This document shows, one piece after another, positions 42,804-51,565 of a stretch of 64,000 bases of DNA (position 1 is the first letter of the stretch; each line of letters begins with the position of its first letter). The notes below the pieces were generated by a model. It was not told the DNA's origin, did not search any database, and saw only the letters and a program-made list of their open reading frames with translations. Source of the stretch: Halorussus pelagicus (GTDB lineage Archaea; Halobacteriota; Halobacteria; Halobacteriales; Haladaptataceae); NCBI RefSeq assembly GCF_004087835.1, contig NZ_CP035119.1, forward strand, positions 992,001-1,056,000. The letters run 5' to 3'. The translations under genes were made by a program, and so were the position numbers.

Positions 42804-44003
42804 TCACTCCCCCTTTGAGAGCGTCTGCAAGACGCCGCTGACGAAGGGCCGCGGGTCGTCCAACCGCAGAAAGTCGAACCGTGGCTGTCGAACCACCGAC
42901 TCGCCGATTTCCCACGCAGTCTCGCCGAGTCCGGGTCGCTCGACGTACGGCGACTCGTCGTTGAGGACGCTGGTGAGGTAGCCGAGTTCGCCGTAGAGCA
43001 GGTGACTCCCGACGCCGAGTTCGTAGTCGGGGTCGATGTCGGCTTGGCGGCCTTGCGACTGAAGCCAGTAGTACAGCGGGAAGTCCGCGCCCGCCCGGAC
43101 TGTCGAGGGGAGCGACTGCCACATTCGGGGGTTGATTTCGGTCAGGTAATACTCGCCAGTCTCCTCGTGTTCCATGTACTCGATGCAGGCCAATCCGTGC
43201 CAGTCGAGTGCGCCGAGCAGGTCGCGGGCGACTGCTTCGAGGTCCGGGTCGTACATCGATTCCCGGTACACGCCGCCGCCGCCGGTGTAGGAGTTGCCCC
43301 GAATCTGGCGGTGCTGGAACGTGGCGACCGGATCGCCCTCGTCGTAGAGGGCCGCGAACATGTACTCGTCGCTGGAGGGGACGAACTCCTGCACGATGGG
43401 GACGTGGTTCATCTCGGCGACCAACTCGTCGCGGTCGGGTTCCTCGTCCGGCCGGACGTGCGTGACGTGGTTGACCTCCTCGCAGTCGTCGGGCGCGTGG
43501 GTATCGACGTAGCGGTCGGCGAGCAGGTTGTACCGCGATTTGATGATGTGGTCGCCGGTCCAATCGTCCACGTCGTCGAGCGACCGAGTTTCGGGCACCG
43601 GGACGCCCGCGGCCTCGGCGGTCTCGGCGAGTTTCACGCGGTCGTGAACGCGCTCCAGCGCGTCCATCGGCGGGACTTCGACGGCCGCGCGCTCGGCGAA
43701 CTCCTCGCGGTAGCGCGACAGGAGATAGGCGTCGTACTCCCGAATCGGAATCACGCACTGCACGTCCTCGCGCGCGGCGAGACCGAGGAGCGCGTCCTTG
43801 TACGCCAGCAGGTCGTGGTCTGGCGAGGGGAGCCGGGGCGTCTCGTCGCAGAACCGCGAGGCGAACACCGGAACGCGGTCGTGTTCCGAGGCCGCGATGG
43901 TGCGGACGCCGCGCCGACTCAGCGACCGCAGGCATGGGTAACTGTACGGCGCGACGCCCGTGGGTACGAGGACCGAGGGCGCGTTGGTGTCAAATGAGGG
44001 CAT
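42804..44003 (-). CDS. ATP-grasp carboxylate-amine ligase-like protein
   Basis: The 399-residue protein has an N-terminal Rossmann-like part (VLVPTGVAPYSYPCLRSLSRRG), a central ATP-grasp with VPIVQEFVPSSDEYMFAALYDE and the metal/ATP site YYLTEINPRMWQSLPSTV. It ligates a carboxylate to an amine, as in carbamoyl-phosphate-like and D-Ala ligases; the substrate is unknown. A TATA-like ACTAAAAC lies about 28 bp upstream on the minus strand (44027-44034). Confidence 0.82.
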   Translation of the reverse strand: MPSFDTNAPSVLVPTGVAPYSYPCLRSLSRRGVRTIAASEHDRVPVFASRFCDETPRLPSPDHDLLAYKDALLGLAAREDVQCVIPIREYDAYLLSRYREEFAERAAVEVPPMDALERVHDRVKLAETAEAAGVPVPETRSLDDVDDWTGDHIIKSRYNLLADRYVDTHAPDDCEEVNHVTHVRPDEEPDRDELVAEMNHVPIVQEFVPSSDEYMFAALYDEGDPVATFQHRQIRGNSYTGGGGVYRESMYDPDLEAVARDLLGALDWHGLACIEYMEHEETGEYYLTEINPRMWQSLPSTVRAGADFPLYYWLQSQGRQADIDPDYELGVGSHLLYGELGYLTSVLNDESPYVERPGLGETAWEIGESVVRQPRFDFLRLDDPRPFVSGVLQTLSKGE

Positions 44004-44122
44004 ATGCTCGCGTTCGAAGGCCTTGCGTTTTAGTATGTGCTGGCAACCCGGATTTTCAGTCGCTTCAGGGAGGTCTTTCGGCGTCGTAGGGTCGGTTTAC
44101 GATGTGGGAATTCGGTTGTAGC

Positions 44123-44809
44123 CTACTCTCGCGGACTCGCTCGCGTCGCGGTCGCCTTGAACGACGCCACCACCTCCGACCCCGCCCGGAGGTCCAGTTT
44201 CTCGACGCTCGACATCGTGACCAGCGCGGCGAGTGTCGCGTCTCCCTTCACGTCCACGAGGACGCGCGCGACCTGCTCCCCGGCGTCGATTGCCGCGACG
44301 GTCCCCGAGAATCGGTTCCGGGCGCTCGTTGCTTCCGCCGCCGGAGCGTCGTCGGGCGCGTGGAGCGTCACGGCGTCGGCTCGGACGGCGACCTGCACGA
44401 CCTCGGCGTCGGTCTCGGGCGCGAGCGCGCGGACCCGTCCGGCCGGGGTCTCGACGGTGGCCAACTCGCCCTCGCGGGCGACAGTGGATCCCGAGAGGAC
44501 GGTCTCGTCAACTTCGGCGGTGCCAGTGAACTCCGCGCGCAGTCGCTCGAATCTAGCCAGCAAGTCGCGGGCCTCGTCGGTGAGTCGGGAGCCGCCACCG
44601 CCCGACCCGCCGCGCTGGCGGACCACCAGCGGCCCGAGCGCGTCTTCGAGCGCGGTGAGTCGCTGGTGAGCGCGCGAGTACGACCGACCGAGCGCGTCCG
44701 CGGCGCGGTTGAGCGACCCCTCCGCGTCGATTGTCCGGAGGAGTTCGGCGTCGGCGGCGTCGAACTCCACCTCGTCGGCCCGGAGGTGGGCCTCGAATCC
44801 GGCGTCCAT
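44123..44809 (-). CDS. ModE-type molybdate-responsive regulator
   Basis: The 228-residue protein has an N-terminal winged helix of the LysR/ModE kind (SLNRAADALGRSYSRAHQRL, then ALGPLVVRQRGG; about 20-85). A C-terminal TOBE/MOP-type ligand domain follows (about 160-228, SARNRFSGTVAAIDAGEQVA and TMSSVEKLDLRAGSEV). It should sense molybdate or tungstate and repress the divergent importer. A perfect palindrome lies between the two genes. The start at 44809 gives a normal N-terminus; a start nine codons earlier is possible. Confidence 0.87.
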   Translation of the reverse strand: MDAGFEAHLRADEVEFDAADAELLRTIDAEGSLNRAADALGRSYSRAHQRLTALEDALGPLVVRQRGGSGGGGSRLTDEARDLLARFERLRAEFTGTAEVDETVLSGSTVAREGELATVETPAGRVRALAPETDAEVVQVAVRADAVTLHAPDDAPAAEATSARNRFSGTVAAIDAGEQVARVLVDVKGDATLAALVTMSSVEKLDLRAGSEVVASFKATATRASPRE

Positions 44810-44812
44810 GCC

Positions 44813-44831
44813 CGTACGCAGGAGGCGTACG
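44813..44831. promoter_or_regulatory. Putative ModE operator palindrome
   Basis: CGTACGC-AGGAG-GCGTACG is a perfect inverted repeat with 7-bp arms and a 5-bp spacer. It sits 3 bp upstream of the ModE-type start codon and just upstream of the presumed TATA element (GTTATCTC near 44840) of the importer gene. One bound protein could thus control both directions. No experimental site is known to me for this sequence. Confidence 0.55.
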
Positions 44832-44870
44832 AGCAAAACCGTTATCTCTCGGGCGATAGAACGAGGGGTT

Positions 44871-45917
44871 ATGTCTCAAGAGGAACAACGCTCCCGTCGC
44901 AGTTTACTGAAGGCGACCGGGGCGCTTGGCGCGGTCGGACTCGCGGGATGTATGGGTAGTCAGTCAGGTGGCGACGAGACGACCGCCGAGGGCGCTGGCG
45001 GAGACACCGCTTCCGGCGCCGACTCGATGACTATCTTCCACGCGGGGAGTCTCGCGCCGCCGTTCAGCGCGGCCGAACCGGACTTCGAAGACGAGTACGG
45101 CGTCGCGGTCGAGCGCGAGGCCAAGGGGTCAGTCGGTTCGACGAAGAAGATAACGACGCAGGGCCGGAACGCCGACGTGCTGGGCGTCTCGGACTTCCGG
45201 CTCATCCGGGACATGCTCCTCGATGAGTACGGCAGTTGGTACGCCGTCTTCGCCACGAACGCGATGTCGCTCCAGTACCGCGAGGACTCGCCCGGCGCGG
45301 ACGAAATCGGCCCGGACAACTGGTGGGAGATTCTCTCGCGCGACGACGTGACCATCGGCCACAGCGACCCGGCGGTAGACCCCGGCGGCTATCGGGCGGT
45401 CATGTCGATGCAGTTGGGCAAAGAGCAGATGGACGGCGAGCGACTCTACGACCAGCAGACCTTCGAGAAGATTCGGGACAACATGACCGTCCCGACCGGG
45501 ACCGAGACCAAACTGGAGGGCCAACTCAAGTCCGGCAAACTCGACTACGCGCTCTACTATCGCTCTATCGCCTCCCAGTCGGGACTGCCCTACGTGGACC
45601 TCCAGCCTCACGTCGATCTCTCGAAACTGAACCAGACGTACGCCAGCCACTACGCGAAGGCCAAAGTCGAGGCTGGCGGAAACAGCTACGTCGGCGCGCC
45701 CATCGCTTACGGCATCACGGTGCCGAGCGTCGCCGAGGCACCCGTCAGGGGTGCCCAGTGGGTCGAGCATATGATAACCGACCCCGGCCGGAAGGCCTTG
45801 GAGAGCAAGGGCCTGATTCCCAAGCAACCGGCGGTCGTCACGAAGGACGGCGACGTGCCCGACCGCGTGGCAAAACACGCCGAAGCAAAGACTTCAGTGG
45901 GTCCGCTCGAACTGTAG
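44871..45917 (+). CDS. Molybdate/tungstate ABC transporter substrate-binding lipoprotein
   Basis: The 348-residue protein begins with a Tat lipoprotein signal (RSRRSLLKATGALG, lipobox LAGC, Cys 28). The binding fold contains TIFHAGSLAPPFSAAEPDFE, NAMSLQYREDSPGADEI, and HSDPAVDPGGYRAVM, close to the WtpA/ModA type. It captures the oxyanion outside the cell. It heads an operon with permease (3-bp gap) and ATPase (1-bp overlap) genes. Molybdate and tungstate cannot be told apart by eye. Confidence 0.88.
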   Translation: MSQEEQRSRRSLLKATGALGAVGLAGCMGSQSGGDETTAEGAGGDTASGADSMTIFHAGSLAPPFSAAEPDFEDEYGVAVEREAKGSVGSTKKITTQGRNADVLGVSDFRLIRDMLLDEYGSWYAVFATNAMSLQYREDSPGADEIGPDNWWEILSRDDVTIGHSDPAVDPGGYRAVMSMQLGKEQMDGERLYDQQTFEKIRDNMTVPTGTETKLEGQLKSGKLDYALYYRSIASQSGLPYVDLQPHVDLSKLNQTYASHYAKAKVEAGGNSYVGAPIAYGITVPSVAEAPVRGAQWVEHMITDPGRKALESKGLIPKQPAVVTKDGDVPDRVAKHAEAKTSVGPLEL

Positions 45918-45920
45918 ACC

Positions 45921-46973
45921 GTGAGTACCGACACGGAGGCGGGGAGCGAGGCTCGCACGTCGCGGGGAGCGACCGCCCCGGCCGCCGGACTCCGCGACCG
46001 ACTCGGCACCGGCACCGCGATTCTGGCGGTCGTCTCGGTTCAGCTCGTCGCGTTCGCGGCCGCGGTGGCGGTCGGCTATCCCGGCGCGTACGCCGGGTTC
46101 GCGGTCCTCTCGGCGGCGGCGCTCGCGGTCGCCCGCGACCGCGGCACCTTCGGCGTCCTCGCGGCGACGCTCGGGACCGTCCTGTTGGTCGCGCTCGGCC
46201 TGCCGCTTCTGATGATGGTCGCGCGCCAGAACCCCGCCACGGTCGCGGAGATGGCCGCCGACCCCGGCGTCCAGCAGGCGCTGTATCTCTCGGTGTACGC
46301 GCCCCTCCTCGCGGCGATAGCGAGCGTCGCGCTCGGGGTCCCGCTCGCGCTCGTCCTCGCTCGCGGCTTTCCGGGCCAAGCGCTCGTCGAGAGTCTGGTG
46401 GACCTTCCGCTGGTGGTCCCCCACAGCGTCGCCGGTCTCGCCATTCTGTTTGGCTTCGGGAAGGGCGGCGCGTTCGGCGGCGTGCAGTTCACGATTCCAG
46501 TCATCGACTTCACGTTCAAATTCACCGTCCTCCAGACGATGCTCGGGATGGTGCTGGCGATGACGTTCGTCTCCGCACCGTTCGCCGTGAACGCGGCCCG
46601 TGAGGCGTTCGAGTCGGTCCCGACGCGCGTCGAGTGGGCCGCCCGGACCCTCGGCGCGAACCGCTTCGAGACGTTCCGGCGCGTCACCGCCCCGCTGGCG
46701 TGGCGCGGCGTCCTGACCGGCGGCGTGCTGGCGTGGGCGCGGGCGGTCTCGGAGTTCGGCGCGGTCGCCATCGTCGCCTACAGCGTGGACTTCTTCTACC
46801 TGCCCGAGGGCGAGACCGCGAGCGCCCAGCACGCGCCCGTGTTCATCTACAACACGTATCTCTCGTCGGGTCTCGAACAGTCGGGGGCGGTCGCGGTCCT
46901 CCTACTGGCGCTCTCGGCGGTCATCTTCCTGCTGGTCCGGACGGTCGCCTACGACGACGGAGGGTGGCCCTGA
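45921..46973 (+). CDS. ABC importer permease (molybdate/tungstate type)
   Basis: The 350-residue protein starts at GTG 45921, 3 bp after the binding-protein stop. It has an N-terminal extension with several helices (about 30-90), then the permease core of about six helices. The EAA-type loop reads VEWAARTLGANRFETFRRVTA (about 235-255), contacting the ATPase. AREAFESVP and GVLAWARAVSEFGAVAI are also typical. It forms the membrane channel of the importer. Confidence 0.88.
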   Translation: MSTDTEAGSEARTSRGATAPAAGLRDRLGTGTAILAVVSVQLVAFAAAVAVGYPGAYAGFAVLSAAALAVARDRGTFGVLAATLGTVLLVALGLPLLMMVARQNPATVAEMAADPGVQQALYLSVYAPLLAAIASVALGVPLALVLARGFPGQALVESLVDLPLVVPHSVAGLAILFGFGKGGAFGGVQFTIPVIDFTFKFTVLQTMLGMVLAMTFVSAPFAVNAAREAFESVPTRVEWAARTLGANRFETFRRVTAPLAWRGVLTGGVLAWARAVSEFGAVAIVAYSVDFFYLPEGETASAQHAPVFIYNTYLSSGLEQSGAVAVLLLALSAVIFLLVRTVAYDDGGWP

Positions 46974-48013
46974 TGTTGGAAATCGACGTGTCGGCGACGT
47001 TCACCGCCGAGGGTGCCGACCAGTTCCGCGTCGCGGCCGACCTCTCGGTCGCTGACGGCGAGACGCTGGTCGTCCTCGGGCCGAGCGGGTCGGGAAAGAG
47101 CCTCCTGCTCGAAACCGTCGCGGGATTCCACGACCACGAGGGTCAAATCGCGCTCGCGGGCCGCGATTTGACCGACCAATCCCCAGAAAACCGCGGTCTT
47201 GGTTTCGTCTTCCAAGACTACGCGCTGTTTCCCCACATGTCGGTCCGGGAGAACGTCGCCTTCGGCGGGAAGTACCACGACACCCGCGACCCCGACGAGT
47301 TGCTCGCGGAGTTCGGCGTGGCGGATTTGGCCGAGCGCTACCCGCCGACCCTCTCGGGCGGAGAGTCCCAGCGAGTCGCGCTGGCCCGCGCGCTCGCGGT
47401 CCGACCCGACGCCTTCCTGCTTGACGAACCCCTCTCGGCGCTGGACGTGCCGACTCGCCAGACGCTCCGAGAGGTGCTGGCCGACGTGCTGGCCGACGAG
47501 ACGGCGATGTACGTCACGCACAACCGGACGACGGCGCGGGCGGTCGCCGACCGCGTGGCGGTCATCCGCGGCGGCGAAATCGTCCAGAGCGGCGCGCCGG
47601 ACGCAGTGTTCGAGCGCCCCGACACGCCCTTCGTCGCCCGATTCACGGGCGCGAACTGCCTCGAACTCGACGAGGGCGCGCTCGCAGTTCCGGACGGACA
47701 CCTTCGTTTCGACCCGCCAGACGAGTCGGCCGCGAGCGACGACTCGCCCACGCATCTCGCGGTCCGGCCCGAACACGTCGAGTTGGACCCCGCGGACCCC
47801 GACTTCACAGTCCCGATAGAGCGCGTCGTCCGCGAGGACGGCCGGTACCGAATCGCGCTCGACGTGGCGGGCCAGCGACTGGACGCCTACGCCGCCGGAC
47901 CGCTCGGAAGCGAGCGGTCCGGCAGTCGAGCCGAGGGAGACGACTCGCCCAAGAGTGAGGAGGTCGGCGTCGCGCTCCCCCGAGACCAAGTGACCCTGCT
48001 CGCTGACAGCTAG
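46973..48013 (+). CDS. ABC importer ATP-binding protein (molybdate/tungstate type)
   Basis: The 346-residue protein has Walker A GPSGSGKS at 36-43, the signature LSGGESQR from residue 127, Walker B FLLDEP near 148-153, and a switch histidine in MYVTHNRTTA. A C-terminal TOBE-like domain (about 245-346) is typical for oxyanion importers. It powers the permease from the cytoplasm. Its ATG shares the last base of the permease TGA. Confidence 0.9.
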   Translation: MLEIDVSATFTAEGADQFRVAADLSVADGETLVVLGPSGSGKSLLLETVAGFHDHEGQIALAGRDLTDQSPENRGLGFVFQDYALFPHMSVRENVAFGGKYHDTRDPDELLAEFGVADLAERYPPTLSGGESQRVALARALAVRPDAFLLDEPLSALDVPTRQTLREVLADVLADETAMYVTHNRTTARAVADRVAVIRGGEIVQSGAPDAVFERPDTPFVARFTGANCLELDEGALAVPDGHLRFDPPDESAASDDSPTHLAVRPEHVELDPADPDFTVPIERVVREDGRYRIALDVAGQRLDAYAAGPLGSERSGSRAEGDDSPKSEEVGVALPRDQVTLLADS

Positions 48014-48132
48014 GGATTCACCCACTTCGAGCCGACGACGAGCGATTCTGTCGGCTCGGTGCAAGAAAACTACTTACGAGAGGATTCGAAACCCCACCGC
48101 ATGGCACGCGAACAGCGAAGCGGGGTGGTACG

Positions 48133-49947
48133 GTGAGCATCGTGAGCGGTACGCTCGGGAAGGTCGCGGCCGTCCTCGCGGTCGGACTGGTCGTCTCGGC
48201 CGCAGGGGTCGGCGCGGCCATCTCGACGGGGGTCGTGAGTACCCAACCGCCGACGGTCGAGTCGATAGACAACGAGTGGGGCGAAATCTCCGAGGAGCGT
48301 ACGGGTATCGAGACGAACATCGTCGTGGACAACCCGAACGAAATCGGCGTCCCCGGCGTCGCCGGGGTCTCCTACGACGTGTCGATGAACGACGTGACGA
48401 TGGTCTCGGGGAAGAGCGGCAGTCTCTCGCTGTCGCCCGGCCGCAACGAGATGACGCTCCGGACCCACATCGACAACGACAAGATTCCCGCGTGGTGGGC
48501 CAGTCACATCAACAACGGCGAGGCGACGACGCTCTCGGTCGAACCGTCGGTGAACGCCGCCTTCCTCTCGACGGGCCTGCCCGCCCAAGAGCGGACCTTC
48601 GAGACGGACATGCTCTCGTCGTTCGAGAGCGATACCGGCCAGTCGGTCGAAGTGAACGGCCGGACCGTGCTGGCGGTCGAGAAGACCAGCGCCTCGTGGG
48701 GGACCGCGACCGAGAACGAGACGCCGCTCCGGTTCGCCGGAACGGTCCGCAACCCCAACGGCGCGCCCGTCGAGTTCTCGAAAATCGGCTACGAGGTGTC
48801 GATGAACGACGTGACCGTCGCCGAGGACACCACGGGCCAACCGGTCGAAATTGCGCCGAACTCGACCGGCACCATCCGAGTCAACTCCTCGCTCGACAAC
48901 CGGAAGTTGGACGAGTGGTGGGTCAGCCACCTCCGGAACGACGAGACGACGCGGCTGAACGTCTCGGTGTTCGCCGTCTCCGAGACCGACTCGGGCACCG
49001 AGCGCGTCCCGCTCCCGTTCCTGAGCGAGCAGGTCGAGTTCGAGACGGACATCCTCGCGGGCGGGCAAGCGACCACCAACCCGGTCGAATCCGACGAGGG
49101 GTTCGGCTTCGAACCGCCGCGAATTAGCTCGGTCGAGCGCGACTGGTCGGCGACCGACTCGGGAACCCGGTTCTCGACGAACGTCGTCGTGGAGAACCCC
49201 AACGACGCCGATTCCGCGCTCGGCGAGGTCACGCTTGACGCCGACTACCGCGTGCGGATGAACGACGTGACGCTGGTCGAGGACGGCGCGGAGACCACGC
49301 TCACGTCGGGAGCGAACGACTTCGAGTTCGCGGGCGACGTGAGCGACCGGACCATCAAGCGGTGGTGGGTCAGCCACGTCGAGAACGGCGAACGGACCGC
49401 GCTGACGACCGCTGGCGGCGCGACCGCCGACCTCGGGTTCGCCAGACTTCCGGTGCCCCTCCCCGGCGAGAACCGAACGTTCGAGACCGACATGCTCGGC
49501 GGTCTCTCGGAGACCGACCAGACCGTCTCGGTCCGCGGGCGGACGATGGCCCGACTCCACGACATGAACTCGACGTGGGGCGAGGCGACGACCGACCGAA
49601 CCGAGATGCTGGTCTCGGGTAACGTGACCAACGAGCGAAGTCAGTCCCTGACCGTCGAGACGTTCGGCTACGAGGTCCGAGCGAACGACGTGGTGCTGGC
49701 GGACGACGAGACGCGCGTCGGCACGACGATTCCGGGCCAGACGACCCGGAGCATCGAGACGGCGGGCTACCTCGACAACGACCGGATTCCGGACTGGTGG
49801 GTCAGCCACCTCGACCGCGGCGAGATGACCGAGCTGTCGGTGTCCTACTACGTCGTGGTTGAGTACCGCGGCCAGCAGTTCACCGTGGAACTGGACGAGA
49901 TGAGTTACACGAACACCGTCGAGACGAACGCTTTCGGCGACGAATAG
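48133..49947 (+). CDS. Exported protein with four tandem LEA-2/WHy-like repeats
   Basis: The 604-residue protein starts at GTG 48133 with a signal/anchor helix (about 8-32). It has four repeats of about 140-150 residues. Each repeat runs through an N-P-N-x-x-x beta-sandwich block (VDNPNEIG, VRNPNGAP, VENPNDAD), then MNDVTxxE, then a near-identical ending such as WWVSHLRNDETTRL (around residues 120, 262, 411 and 555). The LEA-14/WHy fold is linked to desiccation and stress. Acting outside the membrane is inferred from the N-terminus. Confidence 0.78.
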   Translation: MSIVSGTLGKVAAVLAVGLVVSAAGVGAAISTGVVSTQPPTVESIDNEWGEISEERTGIETNIVVDNPNEIGVPGVAGVSYDVSMNDVTMVSGKSGSLSLSPGRNEMTLRTHIDNDKIPAWWASHINNGEATTLSVEPSVNAAFLSTGLPAQERTFETDMLSSFESDTGQSVEVNGRTVLAVEKTSASWGTATENETPLRFAGTVRNPNGAPVEFSKIGYEVSMNDVTVAEDTTGQPVEIAPNSTGTIRVNSSLDNRKLDEWWVSHLRNDETTRLNVSVFAVSETDSGTERVPLPFLSEQVEFETDILAGGQATTNPVESDEGFGFEPPRISSVERDWSATDSGTRFSTNVVVENPNDADSALGEVTLDADYRVRMNDVTLVEDGAETTLTSGANDFEFAGDVSDRTIKRWWVSHVENGERTALTTAGGATADLGFARLPVPLPGENRTFETDMLGGLSETDQTVSVRGRTMARLHDMNSTWGEATTDRTEMLVSGNVTNERSQSLTVETFGYEVRANDVVLADDETRVGTTIPGQTTRSIETAGYLDNDRIPDWWVSHLDRGEMTELSVSYYVVVEYRGQQFTVELDEMSYTNTVETNAFGDE

Positions 49948-50020
49948 GTCCCGACCCTTTTTGCGAGTAGTTCGCACACGGCCGGTAGCGATTTTTGCTC
50001 GGCGGCGCTCGCTTCGAGCA

Positions 50021-50461
50021 ATGCCAGCAGTCCGCGACCTGACGCCGGAGGACGCCCCGGAACTGACCGCGCTCTACGCGGAGTACGACTGGTGGGAAGA
50101 CCGCGAGGTCGAGGGAGTCCGCGACGCGCTGGCCGAAACCGAGGTCGCCGTCGGCGTGTGGAGCGACGGCCGACTCGTCGCCGCGGCGCGAGTCCTGACC
50201 GACTACAACTACTACGCCAACGTCTTCGACGTTATCGTCGCGGCCGACCGCCGGGGCGACGGTCTCGGCGAGGTCCTGATGGAAGCGGTCCGCGACCACC
50301 CGGACTTGCAGTCGGTTCCGGGCCTCTCGCTACTCTGTCGGGAGGGTCTGGTTCCGTTTTACGAGTCGGTGGGATTCGAACTGTTCGGTCCCGAGTTCGA
50401 GGTTCCCGAGGGCACCACGGAGGAACTGGTCAGGATGACGTACGCGCACGACGAGTCGTGA
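50021..50461 (+). CDS. GNAT family N-acetyltransferase
   Basis: The 146-residue protein has the GNAT fold: ELTALYAEYDWWEDREVEG, VFDVIVAADRRGDGLGEVLM (the acetyl-CoA pyrophosphate loop R-x-x-G-x-G) and LVPFYESVGFELFG near the C-terminus. It acetylates an unknown small molecule or protein. The ATG at 50021 matches the conserved start. Confidence 0.88.
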   Translation: MPAVRDLTPEDAPELTALYAEYDWWEDREVEGVRDALAETEVAVGVWSDGRLVAAARVLTDYNYYANVFDVIVAADRRGDGLGEVLMEAVRDHPDLQSVPGLSLLCREGLVPFYESVGFELFGPEFEVPEGTTEELVRMTYAHDES

Positions 50462-50552
50462 CGCGGGCGCTCGGTGTTACGGGCGACCAGTTCCAAAGAC
50501 GAATCGGGGAGAGTCGAGAGGACTTTTCACCGCACGCGCCCCATCTCCGAGC

Positions 50553-50678
50553 ATGAACTGGGCCGACCTCTTCGAGCGCGCCGCGGAGTCCGAAACCGAC
50601 GTGGAGACGATACGCGCGACGCTCGACGCGCGCAGGGAGAACGCCGCCGAAGACCCCGAGGAGGGCGACGATGCCTGA
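50553..50678 (+). CDS. 41-residue acidic protein overlapping the PIN-like gene
   Basis: ATG 50553 opens a 41-residue frame (MNWADLFERAAESETDVETI, then RATLDARRENAAEDPEEGDDA). It overlaps the next gene by 8 bases (ATGCCTGA). It is helical, amphipathic and acidic. The tight coupling to a PIN-like protein suggests an accessory or antitoxin-like partner, but short acidic proteins of this form also occur alone. It is too short for most gene finders. Confidence 0.5.
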   Translation: MNWADLFERAAESETDVETIRATLDARRENAAEDPEEGDDA

Positions 50679-51150
50679 GACGCCCGAGACGAACCCGGCC
50701 CGAATCGTCGCGGACGCCGACGTGCTCGCCGCGGACCTGCTGGTCGGCGGGACCGCGCGCGAGGCGCTGGACGCCGTCCGTGGCCACTCGTGGGTCGAAC
50801 TCGTCGCCAGCGACCACCTGCTCGACGACGCCGAGGCCGTCGTCGCCGACCTGGCGGACGCCGACCTCGCGGCGGCGTGGCGCGAGCGAATCGAAGAGGT
50901 ACGCGTCGAAGTCGAGCATCCCCGCGGCGACCACCCGGCGCTGGCGAGCGCGTACCGGGGGCAGGCCGCCCACATTCTGAGTTACGACGAGGGACTCCGG
51001 AGCGCAGACGCGAGCGCGACGTTCGGGTCGCGCCTGAACGTCAGCGTCAAGACCCCCGAGGGGTTCGCCGCGCTGTTCGACGCCGAATCGCTCTACGAGG
51101 CCGTCGAGGGCGGGGAATACCCCGGTCCGGACCGAGAGTTGCGGGAGTAG
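50671..51150 (+). CDS. PIN-like (DUF7384-type) protein
   Basis: The 159-residue protein resembles a PIN nuclease fold. An early acidic motif lies in IVADADVLAADLLVG (two Asp), a middle block has SDHLLDDAEAVVADL, and a late acidic block has ILSYDEGLRSADASATFG. The acidic set matches PIN active-site positions, but activity is not shown. The family number is from memory. It is coupled to the 41-residue gene upstream, with which it could form a toxin-antitoxin or RNA-processing pair. Confidence 0.6.
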   Translation: MPETPETNPARIVADADVLAADLLVGGTAREALDAVRGHSWVELVASDHLLDDAEAVVADLADADLAAAWRERIEEVRVEVEHPRGDHPALASAYRGQAAHILSYDEGLRSADASATFGSRLNVSVKTPEGFAALFDAESLYEAVEGGEYPGPDRELRE

Positions 51151-51290
51151 CGCGGCGTCTCCGACGACGGATATCTGGGAAATAGACCGCTCTTCTACAG
51201 AACTCGATTCCGGTAACGCCGACTACAGAAACATTATTCAGATTGCACTTTTGGGAGTCGGCGCTCCCATCGACAGGTGAGGGCAGAGCG

Positions 51291-51449
51291 ATGAAACTAT
51301 ACGCGCAACTCCGTGGCGGTCGCATCGCCGCGGGACTCACTCGGCTCACGCTCCCGGTCCTGCTCGTCGCGTGGGCCGCCCCAATCCGCGCAACGTTCGC
51401 GCTTCCGCTGGTCGTCGTCCGCGCCGTGGTTGCACTGCTCAAACGGTGA
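51291..51449 (+). CDS. Small basic membrane protein
   Basis: The 52-residue protein has a hydrophobic segment (about 20-48, TLPVLLVAWAAPIRATFALP) with basic residues at both ends. It could be a single-pass or hairpin membrane peptide. The ATG at 51291 follows a purine-rich GAGGGCAGAGCG stretch. The function is unknown; it stands alone between the PIN-like and DUF5787 genes. Confidence 0.45.
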   Translation: MKLYAQLRGGRIAAGLTRLTLPVLLVAWAAPIRATFALPLVVVRAVVALLKR

Positions 51450-51565
51450 GTCCGAGAGGGTTCAGTCGGGATAAGGCGCGCCTCGGAGACGAGGCGGAAC
51501 CGACGACTTCCGCGATGCGCGCGGGCGAGCGAGACTTTTTGTCCTCGCGGTCCCGAGTCGAGTCC

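Noticed and set aside
44871-45917. Naming the importer specifically wtpABC or modABC
   Set aside because: Molybdate and tungstate binding proteins cannot be told apart by eye, so no symbol was given.
48070-49977. 635-codon minus-strand open frame
   Set aside because: It mirrors the LEA-repeat gene on the other strand, and the plus-strand protein has clear repeats and a signal peptide.
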